Below, one piece after another: positions 11,590 through 26,500 of a stretch of DNA of 64,000 nt. Origin of the DNA: Phytophthora hibernalis (taxonomy: Eukaryota > Oomycota > Peronosporomycetes > Peronosporales > Peronosporaceae). The position numbers and the translations under genes were made by a program. The stretch is from assembly GCA_012656075.1 (NCBI GenBank), contig JAAKBF010000194.1, positions 124,001 to 188,000 of the forward strand. Reading direction: 5' to 3'. The notes beneath the pieces are model-generated. The model saw nothing but the letters and a program-made list of their open reading frames with translations, was not told where the DNA came from and searched no databases. Within the stretch, counting starts at the first letter, position 1, and the number at the start of each line of letters is the position of its first letter.

Positions 11590-14500
11590 ATGGCAAAAAT
11601 GACTCTGCAGCTGGTGATGTTACTGGTGTTCGTGTGCACTGGGTTCACATTGGTGCAAGCCGTACAGGTCCGGTCTCGGTCAGGATGCACTTGCCTGACG
11701 ACTACAGACACGAGTGGAACTTGTTACCAGACGGACGCTAGTTCTTCGTTTGAATGTGCAGTGGACCCTTCTGATCTCTGTGGGGACGGAGTTTTGGGTC
11801 GATCACGGGATCTCTGTAATGGTAAGTCAAGTACTTTCTCCTTTTCTCTTAGTTGAGCACTAACAGAGTTTCGTTCCTGTACAGTTGTCGACGTATATCT
11901 CGTCACAGATCGGAGCACAGTAACTGCGTCGATTAGATCTCTTGATGTTACTTTGTACGGTGAGGACCAAGTTGTGCTGCAGACGGCAGAGTTGTCGAGT
12001 GAAACCCTACAGAAGAAGATATCAAAGGTTACTCTACCTTTGGACACCGAAGCTGTAGTCAAGACTGTCAAGGTACGTGACTTTGAAACACTTGAGCCGT
12101 TGGGATTCCAGTTTACCAGACTTTACTGCGCAACGTTTACAGATCCAGGCTGCGGACATGATATCGCTACGGATTTTCGAAGTGCAGACCTCAGTGAACG
12201 ACTTGCCACCCACGATATTTTCTCCCCCAACAGCTGGATCAGTCACGTTCGTGGGCAACGAAGGAACTGCAAGGACTGGTATCGTGTCGCTATGTTTTGT
12301 ACCTGTGACGGAGTACTTGAACGGTAAAATTGATCTATTAAGCTGTGATGGTATATTATCAATTTAACTGACAATGGTTCGGTTGACATCTAGATGCTTA
12401 TCTAAGTCAATGTTTGTTCGACCTGGTGGGACGCTGTGGCTATCATGCTGATCTACAGGAGAATTCCGACTTGCTGTTTCTAGCTGAAAAGGGCAGCGAA
12501 CCGATTGTGGCAGCAAAATCTGTTGATGCTCCATCGTCATTTCGGCGATTGACCGAGGTGGAACATCCGCCGAAAGCAGCATCACGTTCTCTTGCAACGT
12601 TTCCTAAAGTAGCTGGTAGTTCTCGATTCCAGCGGACTACAACATCGAGCTTAAGTCTAGGTGTTGCGCTTCCAACTGAGGATATGGTGATTGCTTTACT
12701 GAATAAGCCTGTGGTGGTACGACTGAACGATGTGCTGGAAGAAATCAAGAAAGCTCGAGGAGAAATTAAAAATCTGGATCTTGTGTCGATGGAAGCAGTA
12801 TGGAGTGTCAACATCGCGATTAAATGCGCAAAATGGATGGTACTTTAGCCATGGTAAAGGTGGAGGATGGGAAATCCGTGACGCTTTGGAGATTTCTGCA
12901 AAGTAGCACGTTGGTGAAGATTTATCTGTTGCAAAATTTCGTCGGCGAAAGCGACTTTGACATCAAAGTGGGCGTCAGGGTGGCAGGAAAAGTGATTCAA
13001 TACTCTAAGAAGTTCTTTGTCACCATCGCTGGCGAATTGCAATCTACAAAACCACTGGGAAACAGCAGCTCACAATTAAAGAGTGGAGTGGAAAGCACAT
13101 ACAATGACAACGAAGAGGCTGAAGCCGATACTGGGGTTCTACATGCCCGCCGATTGACTACTTCGGATTCGGCTGTGTTTGCTGCTCCATACTCTTTCAG
13201 TCGAAGGGTTCTTCACGGCTCTGCTGCCCAGATAACAATTCCAGTGGTTTCTACCGATGGTTATGAGATCCAGTACCTGACACTAGCCGTTTCTGTGAAT
13301 ACCACTGACGATGCGATAGTCATCAAGCGTGACGGCATTGAATATCAATCTTCGCTGGACGACCAACGGTACTATTTCAACATTCAACGCGATGATAATA
13401 ACAATATCGCGAGACAGGTTACCTTTTCTGTCGTTCCAAGTGGTGAGTTCACCGGAACGCTTTCTTTTTCCATTACGGCTTCGGCGATTGGCTTTACGAA
13501 TGGTGTAATTCCTCCTAGCGTGGATTTATCAATCATTCGTGAACTAGAGGTTGAATGGATAGCCACGACTGAACCATCGAGCCTAACAGTAACTTCAGGG
13601 AAGGCGATTTTCCGAAGCCTCCCAACGCAGCTCCAAGGCAACTCTACGCTATCTTTTACGTATCAAATGTCATCTGGTACGGAATTCACCATAGTTTTTC
13701 ACCTTGGTTTTCAAGGAATACTAATTACTCGCGTTGTGTGGTATCTACAGATTTTTCGAGTATCAGCACTGACATCGTATTGAACTCAAGTGAGACCAGG
13801 CGGGTATGGTCAAGTGACTCAGCTGTGATGAACCCGAGCGAGTGGAATAATGCTGTGGCACAGATAAACCTTGCGTATGCGTCGACTGCTGAGATCGTTT
13901 TTCGTGGAGTAGTTGCCGTGGAAGACGTGTTGTACCTTAAAACTATCGCGCTTCGAGATTACACGCAGGAGAGTACAGTAGGAGTGGTTGAGTTTGTTCG
14001 TGCTACTGGTGGCATGATCTACGTTCAGATTAACACAGCAGCATCCATCCCAGATCCGGTTTGGTATCGCGTGTTTGTAAATACGCTGAACAGCAACAAC
14101 GCTCCTGCTCTCCGCTTCACTGGTACGCTTTTAATTTCTATCCATGCTCTATTGCTTCACCCCTCACGAGATTTGGTTAACTAACTACCGGTAATGGAAG
14201 GCGACGGCCTTCAGTACCTTGGGTGCGAGGACACAGTGGCAATGTACCCCTGCGAAGACGTCTCAGGAATCGCATCCACGAGTCCGAATCAGTGTAGAAC
14301 CTTGTGCTCTGCAGTCGAAACTCAACTTCAGTTTACTTCTGATTCGATTGTTCGCAGTGCACAAATGATGACTATCGCGGTCAAAGATACGTTTACAATC
14401 GAATTCTGGGTGTGGTTAGAAGACCTTGCTACCAATGGTGACCAACTTCTACTACTTTTCGGCGCTGTGGAGGGAAACCTGGCTATTACAATAAGTACTT

Positions 14501-17500
14501 ACTTGGCAATATCGTATTGCCAAAATGAGCTTCGAATTCCTCACGGAGTCCCGCTGCGAAAATGGTCCCACCTCGCGATTGTATTCAACGCAAACGACGA
14601 GGTGGCAGTCTTGATTAATGGGGTTAAGGTGGCTGATGGCCGACTAAGCAAAGACAACTGTAATGTACCAGCGTATGCATATCTGCAACTCGGACGAGGT
14701 ACGGATGGGCATTGGTATTCATTTTGTGTTTTGCTGGGTTAAACTACTTATGCTGCTACTGTGCTGTACTTGATCCGTTAGACGCAATGGGCATTCGATC
14801 AGATACGGTTGTTCTACAAGGTGCAATAGACGAGGTAAAAATATGCACACTTCTATGACAAACAAACGTTGCCTACTCACGATGTTTCTTCGAGTACTAG
14901 GTTCGCATTTGGAAGGTGGCACGCGATACGTTGACTGTAAATGCATCGTATCAAAAGAATGTCGCTGGAACTGATTTGATCCTTCGGTTGCCCTTTAATT
15001 CTGCTGAGAAGACTAACTGGCTTCCCTCTGGAACAGATGAAAGTGGAAACAGTGTGGACTTCATGGTTCAGAACGTAACTGTCATAAATACCCGCTCGAT
15101 TCATGCCTTCGGGGTTGCTGGCGATGGAAGCTGCTACTATAAGTTGATTTCTGAGGAAATTGATGACTTACCAGCGAGCACCTGTGACAACATTTGTGGC
15201 GATGGAAGTATGAAAACATGCGGATCCAGCAACACCGGCAATCGAGTGGCAACTGTGTATGGAAAAGGTCCAATTGGCGTTGGTGGGCTCTCTCCGCTGG
15301 CGGATTACATTATTTCTGTCGAGTTTGTTTCCGAAGATGGCGGAGAATATGCAATCTCTAAAGCGCTCATTGCGAGTACTTCGGACGTTACTGTCCCAGG
15401 GAAGGTGGAGTACATCAGTGTCGTAGAACGCTCAGGGCGGTCGCTTGAAATTCAGTGGAGCCCCGTTGATGACGACGGAGGGTCTGCAATCTTGAGTTAT
15501 TTGGTGTTTATGAATGGAGTTCAGGTGGAAAGTACTGGCGATGGAACGTCCCTGTCAGTGACGTTACGTATTCCGGAAACGCAAGCCAGCTATAATGTAG
15601 CCATACAGGCTCGAAATGCGATTGGATTGGGACCTTACAGTGCCTCGCTCTTGCTAGCAGTGGTGAACAGCGAGCCCTCACCCGAAATGCCGCAAAGGCC
15701 AAATATTTCATTTGTATCTGGAGGAACCGTGGAGCTTGTGCTTGATGACACGACAGTTTTAGCTGTTGATAACCTTTTGTCTGTTATCGTTATCGAGCAT
15801 CGCGAGACTTCTCTCGCGTATTTCACGCAGTCATTTTACCGGCGTGATGGCACATCAGCAACTGTTTATAAGCTCCGCCGCAATACTGCATATGTCTTTC
15901 GAGTAGCTCTAGTCAGCAAGTCCGGTATCCAAAGCGATTTTAGCATCCCTATTTTTGTGAGGACAGGAAATAGAGGAAATCCAAGCAAAACACCAACGCC
16001 TTTGTCTCCCAAGACAACAGGTAGGATACATAACTTTTCGTTTTAGCGTGTTTGCCCCCATCCTCATTATCGTGTTCACCGCAGGTGGATCAATTACACT
16101 GACGATGGAGGAACCAATCGATACAGGTAATTATTTGCAACTTCGAAGCAAATCACAATGAAGGATTAAGTCCACTAACTGCGTTCGCAATAACGTTATA
16201 CATGTAGGCGGTCTTCCGATTGCACGATATAATATCTTCATGCTTCAGGATTCTTTGTTCTCAAAGATAGCAAGTGCGGACGCATCAAGTACAAGTGAGC
16301 TCACATCAATTACTGTGACGCGCGATGTCGATAGCGCCCCACTGCGGGCATTGACTGACTACACTTTCAAAATCCTCGCACTTCAAGCGGATGTTGTTTG
16401 TGATACTTTGACCGTGGGAGGATTAGAGAGCGATGCCATTACCAAATCAACGGACATTGCCGCAATTCCAGCTCCACCCTCACGTCCATCGTTGCTGCAA
16501 TTGCCGGGGTGTACTGCGATAATTACTGCTATACCACCAAGCGATTATGGCGGGACTGAAGTTACAGGCATGACTATTGGAGTATTTTTGTCAACTGGAG
16601 TCTTGTATGCGAGCTTCCCAGTTGCTTTAGATGCAGGAACAATCACTGTTCACAGTCTGCTCGCAAACACGAGTTACTCCGTAAAAGCCTCCTTGAAAAC
16701 TACCATGGGTGATTCTGAATTTGGCGAAGCGCAAACATTTACGACAGGCGGGCCAGGTCAACCAGGCAAATTTGCACTCCTCAAAATCGACAACATTGGC
16801 TCAAGCTCTCTGAGTTTAAGCTGGGCGGGACCACTGGACTCTGGAGGGGTGCCATATCAGGTAAGCTTAATTTCTTTAGTTGCATCGTGCAGATCACGAG
16901 AATCACAACGTTTATTGTTTTGATTCAGGCTACTTGGTATATCAACGAACTTCTCAGTCTACAGAGCTGGTGTACAATGAAACAGAAGACTCCACTACGA
17001 CGTCATATCTGATTCGAGGGCTTCTTGCTGAAACTTTGTATGAATTCGCTATTGTTGGGATCAATGAGTACGGTATAACGAGCGAGGAGGACAGAAATGT
17101 TATAAATGCTACGACCACCATGTCCGAGATACCTGGTACGCCGACTAACATCAAGGAGAGTGACGTAAATGGCGGATACGTGGAATTGTCATTCACAGAG
17201 CCTTTATTAACTGGTGGATTCCCGGTCAAGTCGCTTATCTACTCAGCGCGTCTACAATCGCTATCTCCCTGCTTTGATATCAATTCTGACTGTTCTACGT
17301 GTTCTCACGCAATTGGCCTCAATGGTGGTTTCGACGCGATTTCAACAGCCTTATGCACATCGGGTGATAGTGACACTGAACAAAGTTGCTCGTTAAGTAA
17401 CGGAGCGAAGTGTGGTATTCTAGTGGATGAGGTGAAGGAATGCAATTCTGTAAGTGGGACCGGCATCTGTCGTATCGAAGGGTTACATCATGCCACGACG

Positions 17501-20500
17501 TACATTGTGGCCTTGACGGCAAAATATGCAAGGAACGAGTTCCTATTCGAGTAGTATCAATTTTCGCACTAGTGATGCCAGGCGACCTGGCACTCCGCAG
17601 GTTAACCTTGTGTCTGCTACAGGAGGCTCAATCGCCTTGTGCTGGACACTTCCAATGGTACGTAGTAGAATACATGTTTGAGAGTCCATGCTCATCTCTG
17701 TATTAATTATCTTATTTGGTTTGTCTTTGGATGGTGTTAGGATACTGGAGGTGCTCCAATTGTGCGAATTTCGCTTATCGTTGATGGAAACGAACTATTT
17801 GACACTGAATCAGTGTTGACCTATACACATTGTGGAGGCCTTCAGGAGAGCACCGATTACACGTATTCGATTGAGATTGAAAATGCCGCGGGGCTTGTCA
17901 ATCGAGCAACATCTACCTTTATGACGACAAGTGCAACACCTCCTGGTCGTGTGACTCTGTTCGAGCCTGTGGTAGGGATGGAGATAGCCACAATATCTGC
18001 GGCTTTTCCATGTGATGATGGAGGCGTGGACGATGATCTTATGCTCTCTTATCGCGTTTTCCGAGTCCTTGAAACGTCCATGTTGATTGAAGATACTGTT
18101 CCTTGCTGCTCGGTCACAATTTCTGGCTTAGAAGCGTCGACAAACTATCAAGTCGACGTTCGAGCTAAAAGTTCAACTTTATTTGGTGACTGGAGCACAG
18201 TAAAGTTTACAACTCAGAATGGCATACCCTCAAGCCCGGGAATATCGCTGCTATATGCAACGTCTACAACACTAGACCTGAAACTTATCCCGCCGCAGGT
18301 AACTGGTGGGGGTCTCTTTCAATTGAGGTGGAGGCCAGGAACATGGTAACTGGTATTTCGGCTTTCCAGGCCACCATGCTTTGCCCTCTGGCAAATTTGA
18401 AATACGATTGCCCCGATATAGTCTCAATTAGTGGACTTGATTCTGCGCAAGATTCTGATTCTGCGCAAGATGTCATTACGATGTGGCTGCTCGGGCGGTT
18501 GGAACGGGAGGGTCAAGTGGTTGGGTAAACCAATCTTGTAGTTTAGACACTGGAGTGCCAGGAAAGATTGGATTTGTTGAAACCATCTATCATGGCAGGG
18601 AAGGCAACGACATTCATGTGAAGGTTGCGCGAGTATATGGTACAACAACGCAAGACGAAACACATTTTGAGATGATCTCTACAACGACAGTACTATCGTG
18701 GTCTTGTTCACAAAGCGCTACTGGGGCGACTTGCTTTGTCGACGAGCAGGGTAATAGCGCAGGTAAGTCGATAGCGGAACCATCGCTGATATTTCACTGC
18801 TATCTTAAACTTATTCGATGTTGTGTCTGTAGGAACACTCACTTTTGAAGCTGGAGAGTACTTAAAAACGATTGCTATTACAGGATTCGACGATGTCCAG
18901 TATGAAGCTGAACCGGTGTCGATCGAACTTGCTCTCGTGGATTCAACAACCAGCGAGGTCGATGATACTCCGTGTGAAGTTCTATATGATGACAACGGAG
19001 ATGCTGGAGTATTGAAATTCAGTATCCCACGGGTGACTGTACGGGATCGATTGATATTGTCATTTTACGAACCGGTGGAGTTAGTGGTGTGGTGACTGTG
19101 ACGCTGTTTTCAACTATAAGCTCGAGTGTTGGTGGAAACCAAGTTAAAGAGCTCGTGAGATTTGAGGATCAAATTAACATTGCAACCGTGTCCGTTGATA
19201 TCCGAAGCAGCAACGAATACGAGTCCAGACATTTTATTTTATCACTGGCGAACGCGACGGGTGGTGCTGTTTCTGATGGCAATAATTTGACGGTAATTGT
19301 TACGGATAAAGGAGATCTGAGTCTTCCTGGTCGCCCCCGAGTAACCAAAAAGTCCACCACTGGGGGATGCATCGAGTTGCTTTTACGGCCACCAACTTTC
19401 TTGGGCGGAGGAGCTGTGACATCGCCTCAATACATTGCGAGCATACATAACTTGGACTATAGCTTTCAAGTTTCATATTCCAGTCCATCAGAAAGCCTCA
19501 GAGTTTGCGGTCTGGTCTCTGATTCCACCTACGTTGCGGCGATTGCAGTCAATAATTCGTATAAACCCGGAGAAAACAGAACGGTTAACATTTCAACTGA
19601 AGCAACTTCGGTTCCAAGCGAGGTTGTCAATCTGAACGCTCGTATTATAACTAGTGGCTATGTCGAGTTAGTGTGGATAGAACCTCTCGATAAGGGAGGT
19701 AAGCCGATCAGCGCTTACGAACTAACTGTCTTGAACGAAGCTACCAACGAAAAGCGAAGCATTGAGACAGCTAGTTCGAATCTGACAGCGTCAATTAGTT
19801 TCTTGGATGCGGCAACACCGTACATGTTTACTGTACATGCTCTAAACAGTGGTGGGCTGGTGGGACGAAGTGTGAGTTTAAGTGCTTACACTGGTGATGC
19901 AGAGCAACCTCAGAGACCTCCACCCCTGAACTGATTTACGCTACCGGTGGAGCTTTGCACGTGAGTGTGTTGCTCCTGTTGATTCTGGCGGTGCAAATTT
20001 AACAACCTACACTCTTGATATTGCTCGGAACACTGGAGGAGGATTGAGTTATCGCCAGTACAAAACAGATTCAATTAGAACTTCCTCCTACGATACACGG
20101 TCGCCAATGTCTCCATCTATGGCCTTTTATCGAGCTCGGAGTACTTTATAAGAGTGTCCGTGTCGAATACGCAGGTAATCCATAAATTAGTACTAAGTAG
20201 CAAGTAATGCTTACACCACAATTCTAACCCACACTATTATTCTCTTTTACTAGGGGTGGAGCCAGAAGAGTGAAGAAAAAGAATACGCTACCACCGGTCC
20301 AACACCAGTTAGCGAAATGGCAGCGCCGACCGTGATGGTGGAGGACCCAGGAGAACTGACGCTACAATGGGACCTACCACTAGACTCTGGGGGTCTTAGT
20401 ATTGTGGGATACACATTGCAGTCGCGACGCAGGTTCAGTAACGGATCTTGGTCGCTCGCAGAGATCGTGTACAACGGTCGATCCTCAACAGTGCGACAGG

Positions 20501-23500
20501 CATTGCTCTTGAACATCCTCGCTAACACCGAATACGCCTTCAGCGTAACTCCATACAATTTCCGCTCACTATGTCGACCGGACGAGCTCATTACACCAGG
20601 TAAGGAGCTTGACATTACTACGCAAAATGTCTCTACACCTTCACAGCCGAAAAACCTTCACTCGAAATTGGTGACCGGTGGATCTGTTACTTTATCGTGG
20701 GACCCTCCTCGGTCCTCCGGAGGAGATATATTACTTGGGTATCGAGTTCGCGGGGCAGTGAAGGGCTCTGCACTTCAATTAATGGCAAATGTCAGTGCTA
20801 CAGCATCGACCACAATTACGTTGTATGGATTTACTGCTATGACGCCTTACGAGTTCGCAATCGCGGGAGAAAATTCACGAGGCTTTGGAATAGACTCACT
20901 TTTGGTGCTTGTGACTACTAGCTCGACAAGTTCCCCTGGCCCTCCGAAAAACCTGCAACAGATAGAAGTTTTTCTGGTGGCGTAATTCATTTGACGTGGA
21001 TCCCCCTGATGATTCCGGTGGGGCCAACATTCAGTATTACAAGGTGTTACGCAATGGTACTTTGATCGGCGAAGTTACGACAGAAAGTTTTCAAGATCAG
21101 AGAAACATATCAACGAAAACCCGCTATACCTACAATGTGCTCGCATCGAATGATGTTAGTATGGGTACGGATTCGGCTTCGATCAGTGCAACTAGTGCAG
21201 ATGCTTCAGATCCGGCTGCTCCATTTGCGGCAACACAAAGCGTTAGCGGAGGATTCATCGTGTTAAACGTGACACGTTCTGCTGACTCCGGTGGCATTCC
21301 CGTTCGTTACTTTCGATTTACAGTGTTGCTGGAAAATACACTGGTTGGTAACTTTACCACTTCGGAACCTCACACTATGGTGTCAGTAGAAGACCTGACC
21401 ACGATTGAATTCGATTTAACAGCATCGGTTGATGAAGTCTACACTTCTATCATAACGGTGGCTGGCCTCTATGCCGAAACAGAATATTCCATTGTTATTC
21501 AAACCGGCAACGATGTTGGTGAAAGCGTTTCGACCACGATAACTGCCACCACAAGTAGCGCTACAATTCCTGATACGATGGCAGCCCCAGGGCTAATTAA
21601 TGTGACCGGAGGTCGATGGAAATTTAAAGTCATTCCTCCTATTAATTTTGGAGGTAGCAAGATCTTAGAATACAGATTTTCCCCGAATGATTCATCTGCG
21701 CACGTGGTACAAGAGTCTAGCCGAGAGTTTGCGCTTGTAAATTTAACAGAACTCACGTGGTATTCTATCGCTGTTTCTGCAATTAACCGTGTAGGAGAAA
21801 GCGAATGGAGTGATAAATTAGTCGGGCGAACATCCTCGGCTACGCAGCCTGGTGGAATTTGGGAACTTCAGATGGTCTCGAAAACGTACGAAACAATTGA
21901 AATTAACTGGACGTCTCCAAATGACACTGGGGAGATGCAGCCAAAGTGCGCTACGACGTTAAATACTTAAATGCTGGTGACGAAAAAACAATTTCAAACG
22001 TTTTGAGCCCATTAAGCCTAGTTGATCTTCTACCGGACATGGAATACTCGATTCAAGTACGCGCAATAAACGCCATTGGAGATGGTCCGTGGTCTACCAG
22101 TATATTCGTAAAGACCGACCCTCAGTCCCCTGGAATTATTAACTTTGAAAGAAATGAAGTGGCCGTATCGGAGGAAACCCCTTCGTTCTTGTAACACTGC
22201 TACGTACCATGGGTGGATTTATGCCTGCTAAATGTAAGTTTAAAACAGTCAGAGGTACAGCGTTACCGGGTGTCCATTACACTGAATCTGACGGCCTAAT
22301 TGAATTCGACCGCGGTGTGAGTTCCCAGACGATAAGTATCCCTATCATCAACAACGATGTGATTGATGACCCAGACAGATATTTTTCTATTTCGATTCAA
22401 GAAGACAGCGACGAATATGGTGCCATCGGAACCATCTCAGATGTTCGTATCACAATCACGGACGATGGAGATGCAGGTGTCGTCGGATTTGAGTTAGCAC
22501 ATTATTCCGTGTCTGAATCGGTGCCAACATTAAGTATAACAATCGTAAGAACAATGGCTTTTAGCGGCGGTGGAACTTTTGGCATCGAGACGATCAATCT
22601 TCTTGACGGTGCCGTTGATGATATCGATTATACCGTTGGAAAAACGGTTGTGTTTTCTGACCAGCAGAAACAGGCACCACTTATCGTTAACATTAAAAAC
22701 GATATGATCTATCAAGAGCAAAAACGATTCCAGCTCAAATTGAGCGTACTTGAAGGACGTTTCGCACTGAGTGGATTATTTACTACTTCGATTTATATAT
22801 CTGATGACGCAGATCACTCACCACCAAGTTTACCCACTGGCGTTCAAATTGATAAAGTTTCTGGAGGAGTGATTGACATTTCGTGGTTAGCCCCGAATAC
22901 CTTGGAGCAAAACAACCTGGAGATATATCTTATATGGCACGAGTGGTGGAAGTGCAGAGTGGGTTAGCACGTGAGCAATCCGTAACAGCTTTCAACCTTG
23001 TAATGGCAGAGCTAACAGCTCGGACAGCATACAACATCTCTGTTGCGGCGAAAAACGATTTTTCCCCGGGTGAATACACAGCTCCAATTTCTATCCTTAT
23101 GGGTGGACCAACTATACCATCCAATCCTTTTAATGTACAGCTTCTATCACGAACGGGAGGAATGGCAACATTGTCGTGGTCAGCTCCATTTGATTCAGGT
23201 GGTGCTGCTATAGCCAGCTATCGTGTGACAGTGAGCACAAGCAATGTCAATACGCCTGTGTCGACTTACACTGCAAATGAGTGCTCCGTATCAGTGTACA
23301 ACCTCTTATCACTCACGAGCTATAGTGTAACTGTCGAAGCTATCAACCAAAACGAATTGATTGGAAGCGCAAGTACGGCTATCCAATTTACAACTACAGC
23401 GGCTTCTACACCAGGTAAACCTACTGCTTTGGATACAGCAAAGACAACTGGTGGAGCACTCCTTATCGAAATGACACCTCCGTCGGATATCGGGGGCGTT

Positions 23501-26500
23501 CCCATTTTAAATTTTACTCTGTACATGACATCTGCACAGTACCCGAACGTGTTTGGTGAAGTTTACCGAGGTGCCTCATCATCGTTTTACGCAACACGAT
23601 TAACGTTTTCCGCAGCTTACCAGCTCCAGTTCAAGGTGACCAACGAAGTGGTACGTTTTGCTGTATGATGCTTGCAACTCGTGGTTCTTAACATCATTTA
23701 CTGTCGGCAGGGTACAAGTGAATTGAGTGGTGTGTTTGTTCTGACCACAAACTTTTTGTCGCTGCCCGATGAAGTTGCAAACCTTAAAGCCCTTTCTCAA
23801 ACAGGAGGATCGGTCACACTTTCTTGGGTGCCTCCTGTCGATTTTGGAGGAGTTGATGTTACGGCTTATGACGTTGCATTTTCATTGAAACGAAGTCAGG
23901 GCCCAATATCGGCAGAGAGTATCGGGAGTCAATGTTAATGCCACGTCAGTGACCGCGAAAGTTGTGGGGCTTCTAGCGAATACAACCTATGGGTTCTCTG
24001 TTTCAGGGGTCAACGACGTGAGTGTTTGTGAAGACCTAATGCACTTCTCAATCGACAGATTGTTTACAGAAGCACCGATTCTCTGGTATCGCTCCCTGAT
24101 ACACCTGGTGACTTAATAGTAGCTGTCAGTACATCTGGAATGCAGACAATAAAATGGTCCGCTAGCGCAGACACAGGAGGCGGCCCCTTTCTAGGATATC
24201 TGCTTTACTCTGACGCGGGTGATCTGCTGTACAACGATACAGGTACTATTTTCTCTCGTGGATTTTTAAGTCGAAAAACAGTTTATGGGTATTCGATTTG
24301 CGCGTGGAATGCTGCGGGAACAAGTATATTGAGCAAGGTCGTACTTGCAGCTACGAAAGAAAGTATTGTTGCTCCGGGTCAACCCCTTCAGTTCACACAA
24401 ACTGGTAGCACTGGTGGTTCGATCAGCCTGTCGTGGCAGAAGCCGCTTGACAATGGTGGGAAACAATATCAATTTACAAATTATATCGTGACTCCGTTTT
24501 CAGGGCTGATATCGCATCAAAAGTGGCAGCTGTGGACTATGTAGACGATCAAAATCTGCTCGCACAGACAAAATACGTGTATGCTGTTCACGCAACCAAT
24601 ACGATTGGAATGGGAGCAATGAGTGAAAAGGTTGTCGCTACTACAAGTATTGCAACTGTGCCAAGCCCCCTAATCGACTTAATGTTGATACAAGAGGTGG
24701 AAATCTTACAGTAACGTGGGTCCCTGCTGCAAACACAGGTGGTATTGATCTTACATTCTTCGATCTGAAGGTGCTAGTTGATTCGACTGTTTTATTCGCT
24801 AAATCCGTGGAGAAGACTCAGTTATACTACACCCTTTTCGGTACCAAAGCTGATACTTTCTATACTGTTCGTGTGGTGTCTAAAAACGATGTTGGCGAAA
24901 GCATACCGGCTACCCAAATAGCGACAAACGGCACAGCAGTTAGCCCGGCAGCGCCAAGAGCTCCTGAACGAGATACAACATCTACTTTGTCAGCATGGAT
25001 GATAGCGCTGAAGTTATACCTTCCAATCGATGACGGTGGAGCGCCTATTTCTCGTTTAGTTGTGTATCGGAATGGAACGAAATATGATTTCACTGATATA
25101 AGTCCAACGGATCAAGCGCCTTTGGGGGATGCAACAAGCCGTTCCGTAATAGTCGAGCTAGGTCCTTTACATGCTGGTACTGTGTATGCTTTCGCTGTTT
25201 CGGCTGTTTCTTCTATAGCGACAATTGATGAGGGTGCCCGTAGCAATGTGATCGAGGTATTGACACCTCCTGCAACACTTCCCTCAAAGCCGCTCACTGT
25301 TGATGTCGCACTGCGTACAGCATTTTCAGTTTTCTTGGAGTGGGATGCATCTACGGATAAAGGAGGAGACGAAGTCGTCTACGATGTTTCTTATGACAAC
25401 ATGAACACAACAGAATCGAAAACAACCCAGACAAACATCACCACTATTGAGATACCCAAACTGATGCCAGGAAACTTATACGCGATTCGTGTGCGTTCTC
25501 GAAATTCTGCGGGTACAAGTAGCTGGACATCAGACATCTATACTGAAACTGATGTAAGTCAACGCGGTGCCGTCACCTTTAATTTGGCTTCTTCGACTGT
25601 GTTTGAAAATGTCACGAGTGTGATAGTCGATTTGGTTCGAGTAAATGGTTCTTCGAGTACGATTACATGCAGCGTTTCGGTCGGAGGGGGACGGCTGTTA
25701 AGGATCGGGACTATACGCTACCTTTCGAGTCGGAACTGTCTTTTTCATTTTTGGAGATCTCACAAAGCAGAGCTTTGTGGTGAGTATAGTGAACGATGAC
25801 ATTTACGAGTCGGCTCCGCGAACAATCATTTTATTTCTCAAGGACACCACTATCGATCGCAGCGATCCATTTCCACTGACAATTGCCACAATCACAATTT
25901 TAGATGACGGAGATGCCGGAACTATCGGCTTTGCAAAAAGTGAAGCCACTGTCGTTGAAAATGCGCGAGTATTAGCGCTCCCTCTGCAACGTCTTAATGG
26001 AAAGAGCACAGCAACCAGTGTCCGGGTCATTGTATTCAATGGTCTGCCAAGCACAACGCAACCTGAAATCGGGTTTCGTTTACCTACCACCTCTGTCAAC
26101 TTCATCGACAATCAAGTTTTCGAAACGGCAAGTATTGTTATCAAGGACAATGATGCTTATGATTTTCCGTATCTGTATTTCTATCTCTCCCTGGAAATAA
26201 CAGCCGGAGCAGCTCAGATCGGAATAAATAGTGTGATTCGAGTCGTGGTGGTCGATGACGGCGATCGCTCCGCACCCGGTAAACTTCAAGCACCTACATT
26301 TGATAAAGCAACAGGTGGAATGCTGGTGCTAAAGTGGGAAACTCCTGTCAATGTTGGTGCTCAAGATCTCTGGATCACGGGCTACAATCTTTCTATTCGT
26401 ACTGCTAGTATTTCGAAATGGTTAGTGACACAGACGAATGCGACTTCACTACCCATCGGAGGATTGAGCGCACTCACCAGCTACACTTTTAACATTTCAG

